A stretch of DNA of 64,000 bases from Colias croceus (lineage: Eukaryota > Arthropoda > Insecta > Lepidoptera > Pieridae): contig NC_059568.1 of NCBI RefSeq assembly GCF_905220415.1, positions 2,666,001 through 2,730,000 of the forward strand, in the 5' to 3' direction. The position numbers were made by a program, and so were the translations under genes. Positions 1 to 11,094 of the stretch are shown one piece after another (the stretch's first letter is position 1; each line of letters opens with the position of its first letter). The notes under the pieces are model-generated. The model was not told the DNA's origin and ran no database searches. It was given only the letters and a program-made list of their open reading frames with translations.

Positions 1-59
1 ATCCAAGATACAGGCAATAGCCTAGTTTGGATATCACTGTACTAGCAACCTTGTAAAAT

Positions 60-135
60 AATCCTACTGTTATCACATTTAACAATGTAATGTTTGAATA
101 TTTTGGTTAATAAAGATTTTTATTTATTTATTATT
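60..135 (+). repeat. Probable 3' tail of a non-LTR retrotransposon or SINE
   Basis: A short segment ends in AATAAAGATT followed by TTTATTTATTTATT. This polyadenylation-like signal with a TTTA-type simple repeat recurs in the window (2822, 33341, 57989). Only the tail is recognisable. Confidence 0.35.
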
Positions 136-603
136 TGTAAAGTTATTATATAAGTCAGTAATGTTTCCAATAACAGTAGCTAGATGCTACAAGCCTATCT
201 ACAAATAAGCTATACCTGTTTATTCCGTAATGAGTTTTAATACATGGAAACCAAAATAACGTATTGCCCGCAGATAATTACATACACAATTGAATTAAAT
301 AAATATTCCATTAATTTACATTCAGGCAAATTCGATTACAAACATTTCACGAAACATACATGCACTCCGCAAAGGTAATACAAGCTCAAACAATCAAAAC
401 GTAATCATTTTCTCGTTTCCTGACTGTTTATTTTATTTTGCAACCGTCAAAACCCATTAGGTTGCAACCCGAGTAGTAATGGGTAATTTCCGAGCGTCCG
501 GACTAATTCTAGCTAAGCGCCATCTGTATCGAACTTTAGTAAGATGGGCTTAATGATATAATTTAGTGCGGTTCGATATTTTGAATATTCCTTTGTTTAA
601 TAA
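136..603. other. AT-rich stretch, nothing recognised
   Basis: No plausible exon, RNA gene or repeat boundary seen. Confidence 0.4.
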
Positions 604-789
604 GGGCCGATTTTTCAATCCTTGGTTTTAACCAAGTAATTTTAATGTATCCGTCTAATAAAGTATTACACGAACATTTTAAAATGTCACCTGTAAATTG
701 TCAAATACAGACAATTAGAATACATTTTTGAAATGGTAGTTTAATACGTTATTCGACGAAGTTTTAACCAAGGATTGAAAAATCAGCCC
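604..789. mobile_element. PIF/Harbinger-like MITE, family A copy 1
   Basis: A 186-bp element with imperfect terminal inverted repeats (TIRs): GGGCCGATTTTTCAATCCTT on the left, its complement ending GGATTGAAAAATCAGCCC on the right. Flanks are TAA and TGA, read as a decayed 3-bp target duplication. Five more copies lie at 11825, 12149, 14787, 29168 and 49860, three of them with perfect TAA or TTA duplications. A 3-bp TWA duplication with GGG-starting termini is typical of PIF/Harbinger elements. There is no coding capacity. Confidence 0.8.
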
Positions 790-1049
790 TGACTGATAAA
801 ATTTATAGGAGTGTGCACTCGTACTCTATAGTCTATAAGTAGTTAAAAATAAGGTTAAATAAAATTGAATTTTCTGTGAGTTCAAATAACTATGTTTTCG
901 ACTTCTTGTTATTACAGGACGCAATTTTTTTGCATCTATACTTATGTCTGCTTGCCTTGTATGTCTTTTCAACATCAGAGTCACAAGAATCAATACCAAC
1001 CAGGTATGAGTCTGTCAAGCAAATAAATCACCAGTACGACTCTGTCAAG

Positions 1050-1999
1050 TCTATACATATTATAATAAATCTGTAGAAGGGTCAATTCTGTACATTGAAA
1101 ATATTGAAAAAATAAATACCAGCAGGCCGAGACAAATGTCAAAACGCCAAGGAATAGAATACGCTATCGATAGAAATTGACATAAGCGTACGATGTTTTG
1201 CCTAAGGATTCGGTCACCCTACCAACGACAATGACGACCACGAACAAAATTTTCAACCAGTCGCAATTAAATAAAACTGTGCAAAACATAATTAAAATGA
1301 CATTTAAGAATTTCCTGTCGTATTGGTGTTTGGAAACATTTTTTTTGAGATCAATGAATAAACAAACAGGTTTTTCATAGAAACGGAGGCTCCTGGAAAA
1401 AAATGTATTTAACATTATTTATAGATAATTAGATGATCTACAATTTTGGTTCAGGTGATTGTATGATAAACTTATCGTCTCAGCGAAAATCGCAAAAAAA
1501 CCCTATTTTTTTATTAATTGACCTCGAAATTTTTTATTTCCGAGTACTAGAATGATGAGAGATTTAAATATTGATTTTGAACAAATTTCGGCAAGATTGG
1601 AATTTTGGTCGTGGTCGTCTTCGTCGTTGGTAGTGTGACCGAACCATTACCAAAATGTCATGAGCTTATGTCAATAATTAGCGTTAGCAGTTTCTATTCC
1701 ATGGCGTTATGTACGTTTGTCTAAGGCCCCAGGGGGTGTTACTGTATCGATACCAAACCCAAATATGTGTTTAAAAAATTTTTGTCTGTCTGTCTGTCTG
1801 TCTGTCTGTATGTTCAGGCATCACGTGAAAACTAACGGTTCAATTTCGATGAAACTTGGTATAATTATACCTTATTATCCTGGGCGTAAAATAGGATACT
1901 TTTTATCCCGGAAAAATACGTAGAAAAAAAATAAATCTTAATTTTTCTTAATTTTTCCGCGCGGACGGAGTCGCGGGCGGAGTCGCGGGCGGATGCTAG
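1050..1999 (+). mobile_element. Helitron-like non-autonomous element, interrupted copy
   Basis: Starts TCTATACATATTATAATAAA and ends with a GC-rich stem segment (1957-1990) followed by CTAG at 1996-1999 and a flanking T. Copies of the same family are at 11095-11530 and, truncated by the window edge, at 63904. Against those copies this one carries about 600 bp of extra sequence (1123-1730), annotated separately. Short TGTC repeats near 1788 are part of the family. No Rep/helicase frame is present. Confidence 0.75.
1123..1730. mobile_element. Palindromic-ended DNA element nested in a Helitron
   Basis: Long imperfect TIRs cover roughly 1123-1260 and 1597-1730, including AACGCCAAGGAATAGAA against AACGCCATGGAATAGAA. 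The outermost bases resemble the GGGGCCATAGACAAAG termini of the element at 10910-11084. The related Helitron at 11095 lacks this block, so it acts as an approximate empty site. I could not fix the target duplication. Short ORFs inside are not convincing. Confidence 0.65.
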
Positions 2000-2821
2000 T
2001 TAATAATCTAGACACGCGGCAGCGTGTCAAGCCGAGTTCAAGCGAAGAGAACTGGCGAGCAGCAGCCGTGTGTATATTTACACGAACCATTTCGAGCCAC
2101 TTTTCACCCCCTTATAACTCGAAAACTATTTAAGTTATATAAACCAAATTTGGTACATATCAAGAGGACCTCAAGATAAACAAGAACCTTAAATTTCATA
2201 AATACAGATTAAACAGTTGCGTAGATATTAATATCCAAAAATCGCAATTTTTAAGACTGACTGACTTATAGACATATACAAAACCTAACCCACTTCCAGA
2301 TGACCTAGAAAGTTCAAATTTTGTAATCAACTAGGTAATAGTGAGTGTACAAAGGAAAAAATCAGAAAATACTGAATTTATTTGTATTTAATTTTTTTTC
2401 AATGACATAAATTTTGTTTGTATGGAAAAATGGAGAAGTTTAAAAAAAAAGAAAATAGTATATTCACCTTACTAGTCTTAAAAAATAGATCAAAACTAAT
2501 CAGTGGCCGAAAAAAATTTTGAAATCCATCAATAAATGACTGAGATATAGATTATTGAAGTTTATATATTTTAGGACGAAACATCTGTAGATTCGAAGCG
2601 CCTCTGACATCACACTCACTCGCGCTAGTATCGCTAGGGCGGATTACTTCGATTGCATGATTTCTTTATTCAAAACTGTTATTAAACGTAAAATAAAAGA
2701 AAATTGTAATAAAAATATTGCCTTTATTGCTCATACAGTTAAAAATAATATATAATTTTACATATTCACATTTATTTACTCTTTATTTATGAGTGTTTAG
2801 TTTAGTTTTAATTTCAGTGTA

Positions 2822-2960
2822 AATAAATAAATAAAATCTTTATTTTGCTTTAAACATGGTATTCAATGGTGATACAATTATATTAATAAAGCACAAACAT
2901 GATTAGCCAATACAAGCATGCAAAAATAATTACCATAAATGGTGTAATGGAAGAAGGCTT
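2822..2960 (-). repeat. Retrotransposon 3' tail inside hairpin/foldback element
   Basis: Read on the minus strand, this ends AAGCAAAATAAAGATTTTAT followed by TTTA repeats. It is also present in the other copy of the host element (about 61965-62098), so it was there before the two copies separated. Confidence 0.5.
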
Positions 2961-3126
2961 CGTCGAAGGTCGAAATGATTTAATTTGCGTAATATTAATA
3001 TGAGTGAAACATCTTTAGGCGCGTTTAGAGTAAAATTTCAAGATCGCGTCATGGCAATACCGTAACGTCATGGAGTAAGGCGACGATTCTTCTACAACGA
3101 TCTTTGCATCTTGGTAATAGTGTGTG

Positions 3127-3244
3127 AGAGCACGCTTAACATGAGCATTAACTTAAACTGACCATCCGTTCAAAACCTGACATTGGCAGAATCCGTCCTC
3201 ACTAGGATCGGGAATTGCCATTTGAAAAAAAGAAGAAGAAGAAG
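3127..3244 (+). mobile_element. Truncated retroposon with GAA-repeat tail
   Basis: 118 bp ending in AAAAAAAGAAGAAGAAGAAG, bracketed by an exact 11-bp target duplication AATAGTGTGTG (3116-3126 and 3245-3255). The inverted copy of the host element near 61797 has one AATAGTGTGTG and no insert, which gives a clean empty site. It is probably a 5'-truncated LINE or a SINE fragment; the family is not identified. Confidence 0.8.
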
Positions 3245-3487
3245 AATAGTGTGTGTACAAATTCACGCTGTATGTTTAGAAAATCATGTAATCTTTTAAA
3301 CAGAAAACGAGTTTAAAAAATTGCAGATAGAATGTGCGCTGACATTCATAACATACAAGAAAATATAGAAAATAATACTAAACAAACCATACAGAGAAAC
3401 CGCAAGAAAAAAAATCGTATATAAAAAGTATTATATTTATAAAGTAAATCAAATTTGCAGAGTAATTTTCTGTACAAAAAGTAATGA

Positions 3488-4106
3488 TATCCCACCAAAA
3501 ACATAAATGTAAAAATTGGAGCCGAGTTCAATCGTTGACTTAATTTGCCAAAAAAAGAAATGAGATCTAAATGTGTGCCAAGTTCTGCAGACAGTCCAGA
3601 AATTTATTTACAAAGATGTATTAAGTTCTTAGGTTGACTGAAAACTCAATTGTTTTATTTTCCCTTAGAGAACAATGTTTATTCCAAAATATAACTTTTT
3701 TAATTTGAATAATATAATTATTTTCACAAAGCAAACAACTAATGACCTATTGAACCCCATAATTTGATGAGGCTAGTTTTTAGAACCTCACAAAATATAA
3801 ACAGTACCTATGTAAAACTAGGCTCATCAAATTATGGGGTTCAATAGGTCATTAGTTGTTTGCTTTGTGAAAATAATTATATTATTCAAATTAAAAAAGT
3901 TATATTTTGGAATAAACATTGTTCTCTAAAGGAAAATAAAACAATTGAGTTTTCAGTCAACCTAAGAACTTAATACATCTTTGTAAATAAATTTCTGGAC
4001 TGTCTGCAGAACTTGGCACACATTTAGATCTCATTTCTTTTTTTGGCAAATTAAGTCAACGATTGAACTCGGCTCCAATTTTTACATTTATGTTTTTGGT
4101 GGGATA
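3488..4106. repeat. Long foldback, arms of about 300 bp
   Basis: Arms 3488-3785 and 3808-4106 are near-perfect reverse complements around a loop of some 20 bases near 3797. This is the foldback end of the larger element and would form a very stable hairpin in single-stranded DNA or RNA. The arms contain GAGCCGAGTTCAA, echoing AAGCCGAGTTCAA next to the hairpin at the other end. Confidence 0.9.
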
Positions 4107-4456
4107 ATTTTTTACGGGAACAATATCCGCACACAGGAGAAAATTGACTACATTTGTCGTTATTGACCAGACCAGCGTCATGAATATATAATTAACTCAT
4201 TTGCTAACCGTGTTTTCAGTAAGACCGCCTTCCTCTTGGGAGACTATAAAATTTAAAACGTATAAATATAAAATGGCAGAAAATTCAAAATATTTCGTTG
4301 AATCCAGTACGCGGTGAAATTTTAATAAGACGAGAGCATGCGATGCACTGATAGTAGAATTTTAATATACCTACAGTCTACTCAAAAGAGTTATTTGGGA
4401 TTGATGTCAGTTATGAGCGAAGAAAGGTGTATGAGTGAAATAAGAATAATAATTCT
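4107..4456. other. No gene seen
   Basis: AT-rich. A short open frame crosses into the next Helitron and is not credible as a gene. Confidence 0.4.
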
Positions 4457-4662
4457 TCTTAATATATATAAATCTCGTGTCACAATGTTTGTCCTCAATG
4501 GACTCCTAAACCACTTAACCGATTATAATAAAATTCGCACACCATGTGCAGTTCGATCCAACTTGAGAGATAGGATAGGTTTTATCCCGGAAATCCCACG
4601 GGAAAGGGAACTATGCGGGGTTTTCTCTAAAAACGCGGGCGAAGCCGCGAGTGGAAAGCTAG
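4457..4662 (+). mobile_element. Helitron-like element, 206 bp
   Basis: Starts TCTTAATATATATAAATCTC and ends with the hairpin GCGGGCGAAGCCGC, a purine-rich spacer and CTAG. Relatives are at 23973, 29502 (5' fragment), 33262 and 63189 (minus strand). Confidence 0.75.
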
Positions 4663-4810
4663 TAACTTTATAGAACACAATGCATACACAATGTTACAAA
4701 TTTAGAGGAACTTCCAGTACATGTGAACTCACCTGATAAGAGTATATAGGTATAGTACTAAGATCACATGCAATGGTAATATTTGACAGAAATTTATTAA
4801 TATAGCGTTA

Positions 4811-4995
4811 GTGCTGATTTACACAGGGTCAGTAACTGACTACAAATTCGAGGCAAATCAGTGCTGACCCGAAAAAAAACCCTGTGTAAACAGATTTGAA
4901 GTCAGTACAGAGGCTTGAAGTCTATGTAAACAGTTAAAGTCAGTCGCGGCGCCGAAATTCGGCGACTTGTCTACTGACCCTGTGTAAATCAGCAC
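4811..4995. mobile_element. MITE with 3-bp TTA target duplication
   Basis: 185 bp with TIRs starting GTGCTGATTTACACAGGGTC, flanked by TTA at 4808-4810 and 4996-4998. The interior repeats the TIR motif (CCTGTGTAAACAG). The 3-bp duplication suggests a PIF/Harbinger relationship. Confidence 0.75.
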
Positions 4996-5375
4996 TTAGT
5001 ATCTTTTGGACAAAACAAGTGCTAATGTAAACCCCACTTTTAAAATCATAATTATTATTCACATTAGTAATTATATTATCTATACGTGATGATGGTATTT
5101 TAAATATATCAAAGAAAATCATTTCTAAGCATTTTCACTTCTAGTGAAAGACTTTATACACATATTAAAAGTAATTAAATAGCTCCGTCAAAATAACAAA
5201 CAGGACAAACTAAATTTATTAAACGGCTACAATTAAAAGCCGTTTCCACCAGGGCATGTTCAGGCGATCGGCACAGCGAGTCAATCACACGGACGCATGA
5301 AAACACTCCGTGGATAGAAGCTGATAAGTGCGGACAACCGAAGCATTGTTGTTTCAAGCGCCTTCAACCGAAATT
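4996..5375. other. No gene seen
   Basis: Mixed composition; a GC-richer patch at 5230-5350 has no matching second terminus in range. Confidence 0.35.
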
Positions 5376-5486
5376 CTGACAAATTCTGACGTGTTCGTGT
5401 ACACGTAGCTTAAATGTCTCTACCCACTACAACGTCATCAACGCGTATCATACAATGACCGTAATAAGAAGGTGTCAGGCAAAAAA
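5376..5486 (-). repeat. Dispersed repeat, family B fragment 1
   Basis: Contains TTCTGACGTGTTCGTG, a CTCTACCCACTA block and CAATGACCGTAATA. The same blocks occur inverted at 8737-8815, so it is an interspersed repeat with at least two partial copies. Confidence 0.5.
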
Positions 5487-7119
5487 ATGTATTGAAAAGA
5501 TTTTTTTGTCTTATTGAACGGTAAACGAGCAGACACAATGCCCGATGTTAATAACAAATTGAAAGCCCATGATAGATAAGTTTTGTGTGTTTTTGGTGAG
5601 AATGGGATGATTTGATCGTTTCGTCACCAATCAGCGCTGTTATGTGGCATGCACGGAGCGCTAAAAATTGTTAGTGAGAATATCTATACATATAATAAAA
5701 TCGTAGGAAAGACAAAACTGTACATTGAATATTTTTTTAAAAGAATACATAATCCATGATCTATAATCGATATAGAAGCCAAAAACATAGTTTTTAGAAT
5801 TTTTGTCTGTTTGTCTGTTTGTCGGTTTGTCTGTTTGTCTGTTTGTCTGTATGTTTGTCCGAGCTAATCTCGAAAAGTACCGCATAGATTGACTTCAAAT
5901 TTTGCATGAATATTACTAACAGGTCGGGTGAGGCTTTTATATACACATTATCATGCTATCACCTCCGGGGGAGGAGCTGTGAACCTTTATTTTTCTAACG
6001 TATTCCGTGTATTACACAGCGTACAATCTAAAGACTCATGTTTAAATGTTGTTTTTGGGTAAGCCACGCTATTATCTAGCTTTACACTATAAAAACTACG
6101 TCATTTACGTAATTTTGGCAGAGAAACAGTTTAATGAATCTTAGTAGTATAAATACAAATTTGAAACAGTGCCATCTATGAGACTTCATTAAAATCAAAT
6201 CAATTTACATTTTTAACGCTTCTTGCAAATTTATAATAATTAAGAATTAAATAATATGATGTTGGTGGGGTTTTTAATTGTACTTATTTATTTAACTTTT
6301 TAACCCATGTCTTCCCAGAGTCCACTTCAGGTGCTTATATTTTATGTGAATATACTAAATAAAATTTTACAAGTGAGGGTAGATGTTTATTATTTGATGT
6401 CAAACAAGACACCATTAACAGTTAATTGTGACATTTTAAAAAATCCTTCTTGCGTTCCCACAAAAGGTAAGTTGTGGCTTTTATATTTATTCTTTATACA
6501 TAATTAATTATATAGTTAGACTCATGTTTTTAATTAGAATTGAAGTTACGACAAAATAAGAAAATGATGAAATTTTATTTTTATGTATAACTTTTACAAG
6601 ACTATATCAAACGCCCAAAGAAGGTCACTTAAGTTCTTGATAGAATTTTATTTGTTAGTAGCTTTTTAATAAAATAAGGTAATCTTTTCATTTTTTTTAT
6701 TTACAGATTCAATGTTCATAAAAAATTAACGATTTGCGTGAGGATGTAGTAGAAATAAGTATCCTGGCGCGTGGTCAATTGTTGACTAAAGTTAATTTCA
6801 AACGTATGGACGTATGGTACAATCATTGGAAGAATCTTGGGTAATTTTAGAGGATATTTTTCGGGAATGAGAAAAGGGGCAGCCAACCACGTATCAGCGT
6901 GCGTGCGTGAGAATCTACCTACGTTTTAGTACCAAAAAAAATGTTATTTTGAAACGTAAATATTGCACTCACAACTACTGTACAAGTATGATTTTTATTC
7001 GTGCTTTACTGTTGTTTTATTATCGTTATGGCTTTCGCGGTACAGATAGTACTGGGGTCAGAGTACGTATTATTTATCAATTTAATATATTACGTACCAC
7101 ACCAAGTAAAATATTTACA

Positions 7120-7215
7120 ATCATACCAAATGGATTAACACGGTACCTATGTACATAAGGCGGTCTTATCGCTTACTAGCGATCTCTTCCAGACTGCCCA
7201 AGGCAAGAGATAAAG
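7120..7215 (-). repeat. LINE 3' end fragment
   Basis: The minus strand reads CTGGAAGAGATCGCTAGTAA then GCGATAAGACCGCC. This is the 3'-UTR motif found in + orientation at 46060-46187, and one I recognise as common in lepidopteran genomes. No coding part remains. Confidence 0.6.
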
Positions 7216-7850
7216 AATTATACTCATGATCCAGCAATTTTCAACTTTATGTTTAAAAATAAAAATTTTATGTTTATTTCTGTCTAATATAACTACTCTT
7301 TTTTAGATATAAATAACAAAAACAACTTTTTTATTAAAATTTAGTACCTTGGGAAGATATTATCTATGTGTTAATAGAACAATACATAAAGGAAGTTATG
7401 TTACGATTTTATACAATGAAAATATGTAAAAAAATATTAGCAGGTGTAATTATTAAATTGATCCCGAACCCAAAACTGTAGTTAATTTTTTTGTCATTTA
7501 GTGTTTAATTCATGTCAATTGGTTCATTAATAAAAAAAATTATGATCATCGGCGAACATTTGCTAAGGCATTCATGTACAAGGTGTAATCGTTCAGTGTG
7601 CACAGGCGATTTTTTTTTGTAAGTATTACAGATAACAAAAAACTTTAAACTGATATCGAAAGTACTTAACCTAATAATGGCCGTAATCATTTTTTTTAAA
7701 TAAATCGAGAAATATCAAAAAAAAAATATCTTTAAACCCTTACATTAAGTACATATGAAATATGAATATCCCATATACATTTAATATGAAAGATTTTAGC
7801 TTTCTTTTTCTTTTTTTGGTTGTCTGCTTTAATTACTTCGCAAATTTGAA

Positions 7851-8516
7851 GTGGCATTTTCCACGCTTTTTCCGGACATTTTCACGCATTTTCCGGATAT
7901 TTTCCGAGCAATTCCTCACGCATTTTCCGGGGATTTTCCAGGCATTTTCCACGCCTTTTCCGGACCATTTCACACATTTTCCGGATATTTTCACGCATTT
8001 TCCGGGGTTTTTCCAGGCATTTTCCAGGCATTTTCCACGCTTTTTCCGGATATTTTCCAGACATTTCCCAGACATTTTCTGGAGATTTTCCAGGCACTTT
8101 CCACGCTTTTCCCGGACATTTTTACGCATTTTCCGGATATTTTCCGGACATTTTCATGCATTTTCCGGATATTTTCCATATATTTCTCAGGCATTTCCCA
8201 GTCATTTCCCAGACATTTCCCTGACATTTCCCGGGAATTTTCCAGGCATTTTCCACGCCTTTTCCGGACATTTTCACGCATTTTTTGAATATTTTCCGGG
8301 CATTTTCTGGGCATCTCTCAGGCATTTTCCGGGGATTTTCCAGGCATTTTCCACGCTTTTTCCGGATATTTTCCAGACATTTATCTGGCATTTTCCGGAG
8401 ATTTTTCAGGCATTTTCACGCATTTTCCGGATATTTTCCGGGTATTTCCCGGACATTTTCACACATTTTCCGGGGGATTTCCCAGATATTTTACAGGCAT
8501 TTTCCGGATATCCACG
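7851..8516. repeat. Degenerate minisatellite based on a CATTTTCCGGA-like unit
   Basis: About 660 bp of degenerate units of roughly 9-12 bases, variants of CATTTTCCGGA, CATTTTCACG and TATTTTCCAGG. Because the unit lacks stop triplets in most frames, long open frames appear on both strands (258 residues on the + strand, 107 on the minus strand). These predict only Phe/Pro/Ile/His or Lys/Gly/Cys repeats and look like by-products. A host array or one carried by the surrounding Helitron-like unit are both possible. Confidence 0.8.
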
Positions 8517-8736
8517 TAAGTTTTTTAGCTTAGATTAGTAATAAATTCTATTAACAATTCTATGAATTGTTTATGGTAGTACGTGTTTACTAAATAATTG
8601 TATGTAAAGTAGTAACTACTATGCAGTCGCTATTCCACGCGGACGAAGTCGCGGGCACAGCTAGTTTTTAATACGATAAGGCATTTTATGTTGATACGTA
8701 ATTAATAGTGGACATAGTAGAGCATATCATGCTGTT

Positions 8737-8815
8737 TTCCGATTCTGACACGTTCGTATTACGGTCACAATATGATACGTACTAGTGGGTAGAGTCCTTT
8801 ACATTTAGCTCGATG
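8737..8815 (+). repeat. Dispersed repeat, family B fragment 2
   Basis: TTCTGACACGTTCGTATTAC, GGTCACAATATGATACG and a TAGTGGGTAGAG block match 5376-5486 in reverse orientation. Confidence 0.5.
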
Positions 8816-9344
8816 AAACGCGTAGTGAGGCGCGAAATGGGCGCGAAGGATCGAGTGCGGTTCAGTTCGAATGTTTTGTTTGTCGAAGTATTGACTATTG
8901 ACTAATATAATTTTTTATGGACGTTATTCCCTTTTCTGCTCTCAAGATGTGATCTTGAGATTGACGTTTATAGCATAAGTTTGCTGGGGGCATTATATGG
9001 TATTTATGTATGTTATCGTTTGTGGGTGGTTTATGTTCATTTATCAGAATGTCATCTATCCTTTCTTCTAAGTTCTAGTAGCTGCTCGCTCAGTGTTGAT
9101 AATTACGATTTTGTTTTGTAACTTTTGAACAGTTATTATCTCAGCGAAGGCAAATTCAAGAAATGGAAAATCATAAAAGAACCCTTTTCATGTGGTTTAA
9201 CCTAACACGAGTTTTCTATTAATCTACAGATATTATTTAAAGATTTTTATTCCCGTAATAACCTTTAAATTAATGCTAAAAACAATCAATCATAACCTTT
9301 TCTTAATTGAAGCTCTTAAAATTATCCATTGCTACATCTTATAA
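8816..9344. other. No gene seen
   Basis: Unique-looking sequence with a small GC-richer patch at 8816-8870; no credible reading frame. Confidence 0.4.
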
Positions 9345-9510
9345 GAGCTAGCGCGCAAGAGCAACTTTTGTCTCAGCAACTATTTTGTCTCTCCCATCAA
9401 CTCTATGGGCTAGTAAGAAAGTGCGCGCACGTAGCGACGCAACTCCCCATAGAGTTAATGGGAGAGACAAAATAGTTGCGGAGACAAAAGTTGCTCTTGC
9501 GCGCTAGCTC
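9345..9510. mobile_element. Palindromic MITE with TAA duplication
   Basis: 166 bp. TIRs of about 70 bases start GAGCTAGCGCGCAAGAGCAA and meet at a short GC-rich centre. TAA flanks both sides (9342-9344 and 9511-9513), consistent with PIF/Harbinger-type insertion. It would fold into one long hairpin. Confidence 0.85.
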
Positions 9511-10675
9511 TAAAGTCATAGCTTAAATTTCTAACCTTTAAAATGTATAAGATTTATTTAGTCACATTCACCAGAACAGTAACCTTATACGAGGTTCAAA
9601 ACAAGTGCAGTGTTTATCTCCACGAGGTCCTCAAATTTCGATCACAACACAAAAATGAGACGCAAATACCAGCACTTTGAATATTCAGCGCGGATTTAGT
9701 AAAAAGTTATGAACGAAATCCAAACGTTTTAAATGTAAACGAACTTCAAATATTTCCCGATATTTTGCATTGAAATTCATATTGTTTTCGAATTGCTCGG
9801 ATGGAACTCTGTGGTCTGCAATTTAGATTTATACTTGATTGATTTTCCACAGTTCAAATCCATTGCATTAGAACGGTCGTTCATCAAATGGAAGTACGCT
9901 AAGCCTATAATTGCTTTGATCAGACTGTAGCGTGGCTTATCCGTTATCGAGACAGACGTAAGTGCGGATAATCGCGTTTAGCATTTGTTCGCTGAGAACA
10001 CTTCGCGAGTTGTGCATATTGTGCACAAGATCTATTTGATTCTGAGATAATCTAAACACAACTAGACATAGTATCTAGTTGTCTCTATAGTCGTATACTG
10101 TTGTATAAACAATTTTGATAGATTACATTTTTTTATATTTTTAGTACTTTATTAATAGTCGTATACTGTTAACGTATAAACAATTCTGGTAGGTTAAATT
10201 ATCATCATGTTTTCATTTTTATGCAAAACCAGCTAAGAACAGCTAAATTTACCGTATCTAAAAATGTATTTAAATTGTAAAGATGCCTCATTAAACAAGA
10301 GAACGTTGAAATTTCATTATCAAAAAACACATTATACATCGAGTTTAACCCCATTAATTCTGCAATATGATACTTGAAGCAACTTGAGCGTTTAACATTT
10401 AAATCATATTCTGGGGCAATAAGGTTCAACGCCGACACGGTAATGTTTCAGAATTTGCAACTTTCCTAGAGCAGCCGTGGCCGTGGTGTTCATAATTAAA
10501 GTTATGTACATTTCGCCTATGCATTTAAGTTTCCCGGACAAGCGACGCGACGGTAACTTCAGTAAGTATAGTAAAGTTTTATAGACTGGAAATTATTGTG
10601 GAGGTCGCTCTGTGATATAACTGGTAACTGATAACGGCAGCTAGGGATTCTGGTATATAAGAACTATATAGTCAA
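9511..10675. other. 1.2-kb stretch, nothing recognised
   Basis: No exon-like frame. A short direct repeat (AATAGTCGTATACTGTT and relatives) occurs around 10088-10180. Confidence 0.4.
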
Positions 10676-10909
10676 CTAGGTTTCCGCCCGCGACTTCGCC
10701 CGCCCTGTCAAAAAAAAACCGCATAGTTCCCGTAGTTGGGATTTCCGGGATTGCGTTATTTTCCCGGGATAAAAAGTAGCCTATGTCCTTTCTCGGGTAT
10801 CAAAATATCTCCATACAAAATTTCATGAAAATTGGTTCAGTAGTTTAGGCGTTGGTTACCATGGTAACCCCTGGCCAGAATCCTTATAGCAGAAATATGT
10901 CGAAGACCT
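10676..10909 (-). mobile_element. Helitron-like element, 5'-truncated
   Basis: Minus-strand 3' end: hairpin of GGGCGAAGTCGCGGGC type and CTAG at 10676-10679. The body matches 16601-16810 (GAGAAAGGACATAGG segment), but the expected 5' end is absent and another element begins at 10910. Confidence 0.6.
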
Positions 10910-11084
10910 GGGGCCATAGACAAAGTAACAATTACAAAACGATAACGAAGTTAGAAATCGCAAAAATGTATGGGATTGACATTAGATAGACCACGTGATC
11001 TAACGCGGCGTATGTCGATCCCATACATTTTTGCGATTTCTAACTTCGTTATGGTTTTGTAATTGTTACTTTGTCTATGGCCCC
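10910..11084. mobile_element. Near-perfect palindromic MITE, 175 bp
   Basis: Arms start GGGGCCATAGACAAAGTAAC and are reverse complements for about 70 bases around a 30-base centre. The terminal bases resemble those of the nested element at 1123-1730. No convincing target duplication was found. Confidence 0.8.
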
Positions 11085-11094
11085 TTATTCGTTA

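Larger units (their letters stand above)
2007..4106. mobile_element. Hairpin/foldback element, copy 1 (unclassified)
   Basis: About 2.1 kb. One end (2007) is a hairpin, GACACGC-GGCA-GCGTGTC, followed by AAGCCGAGTTCAAGCG. The other end is a foldback (3488-4106) with two arms of about 300 bp that start and finish with TATCCCACCAAAAACAT and its complement. A second copy lies inverted at 60927-62913 and agrees over nearly the whole length. An older retrotransposon tail (2822-2960) is in both copies; a 118-bp insertion (3127-3244) is only in this one. Its TC start and hairpin recall Helitrons, but no known class is proven and no protein is encoded. Confidence 0.7.
5683..8664 (+). mobile_element. 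Possible long Helitron-like element (5' and 3' ends seen)
   Basis: A Helitron-type 5' end (TCTATACATATAATAAAATC) lies at 5683 and a 3' end (GCGGACGAAGTCGCGGGC then CTAG) at 8632-8664. Both match the family of 1050-1999, and no other termini of that family lie between, so they may bound one 3.0-kb element. Inside are a retrotransposon tail (7120-7215) and a 660-bp minisatellite. Alternatively the ends belong to two decayed copies. No Rep/helicase reading frame is visible. Confidence 0.35.

Noticed and set aside
3346..3531. A short protein conserved with 61498-61743
   Set aside because: The identity is because both lie in copies of the same element and read through the foldback arm; no ATG-led conserved coding pattern.
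7762..8538. A 258-residue Phe/Pro-rich frame
   Set aside because: It arises from the degenerate minisatellite, with competing open frames on both strands and no domain.
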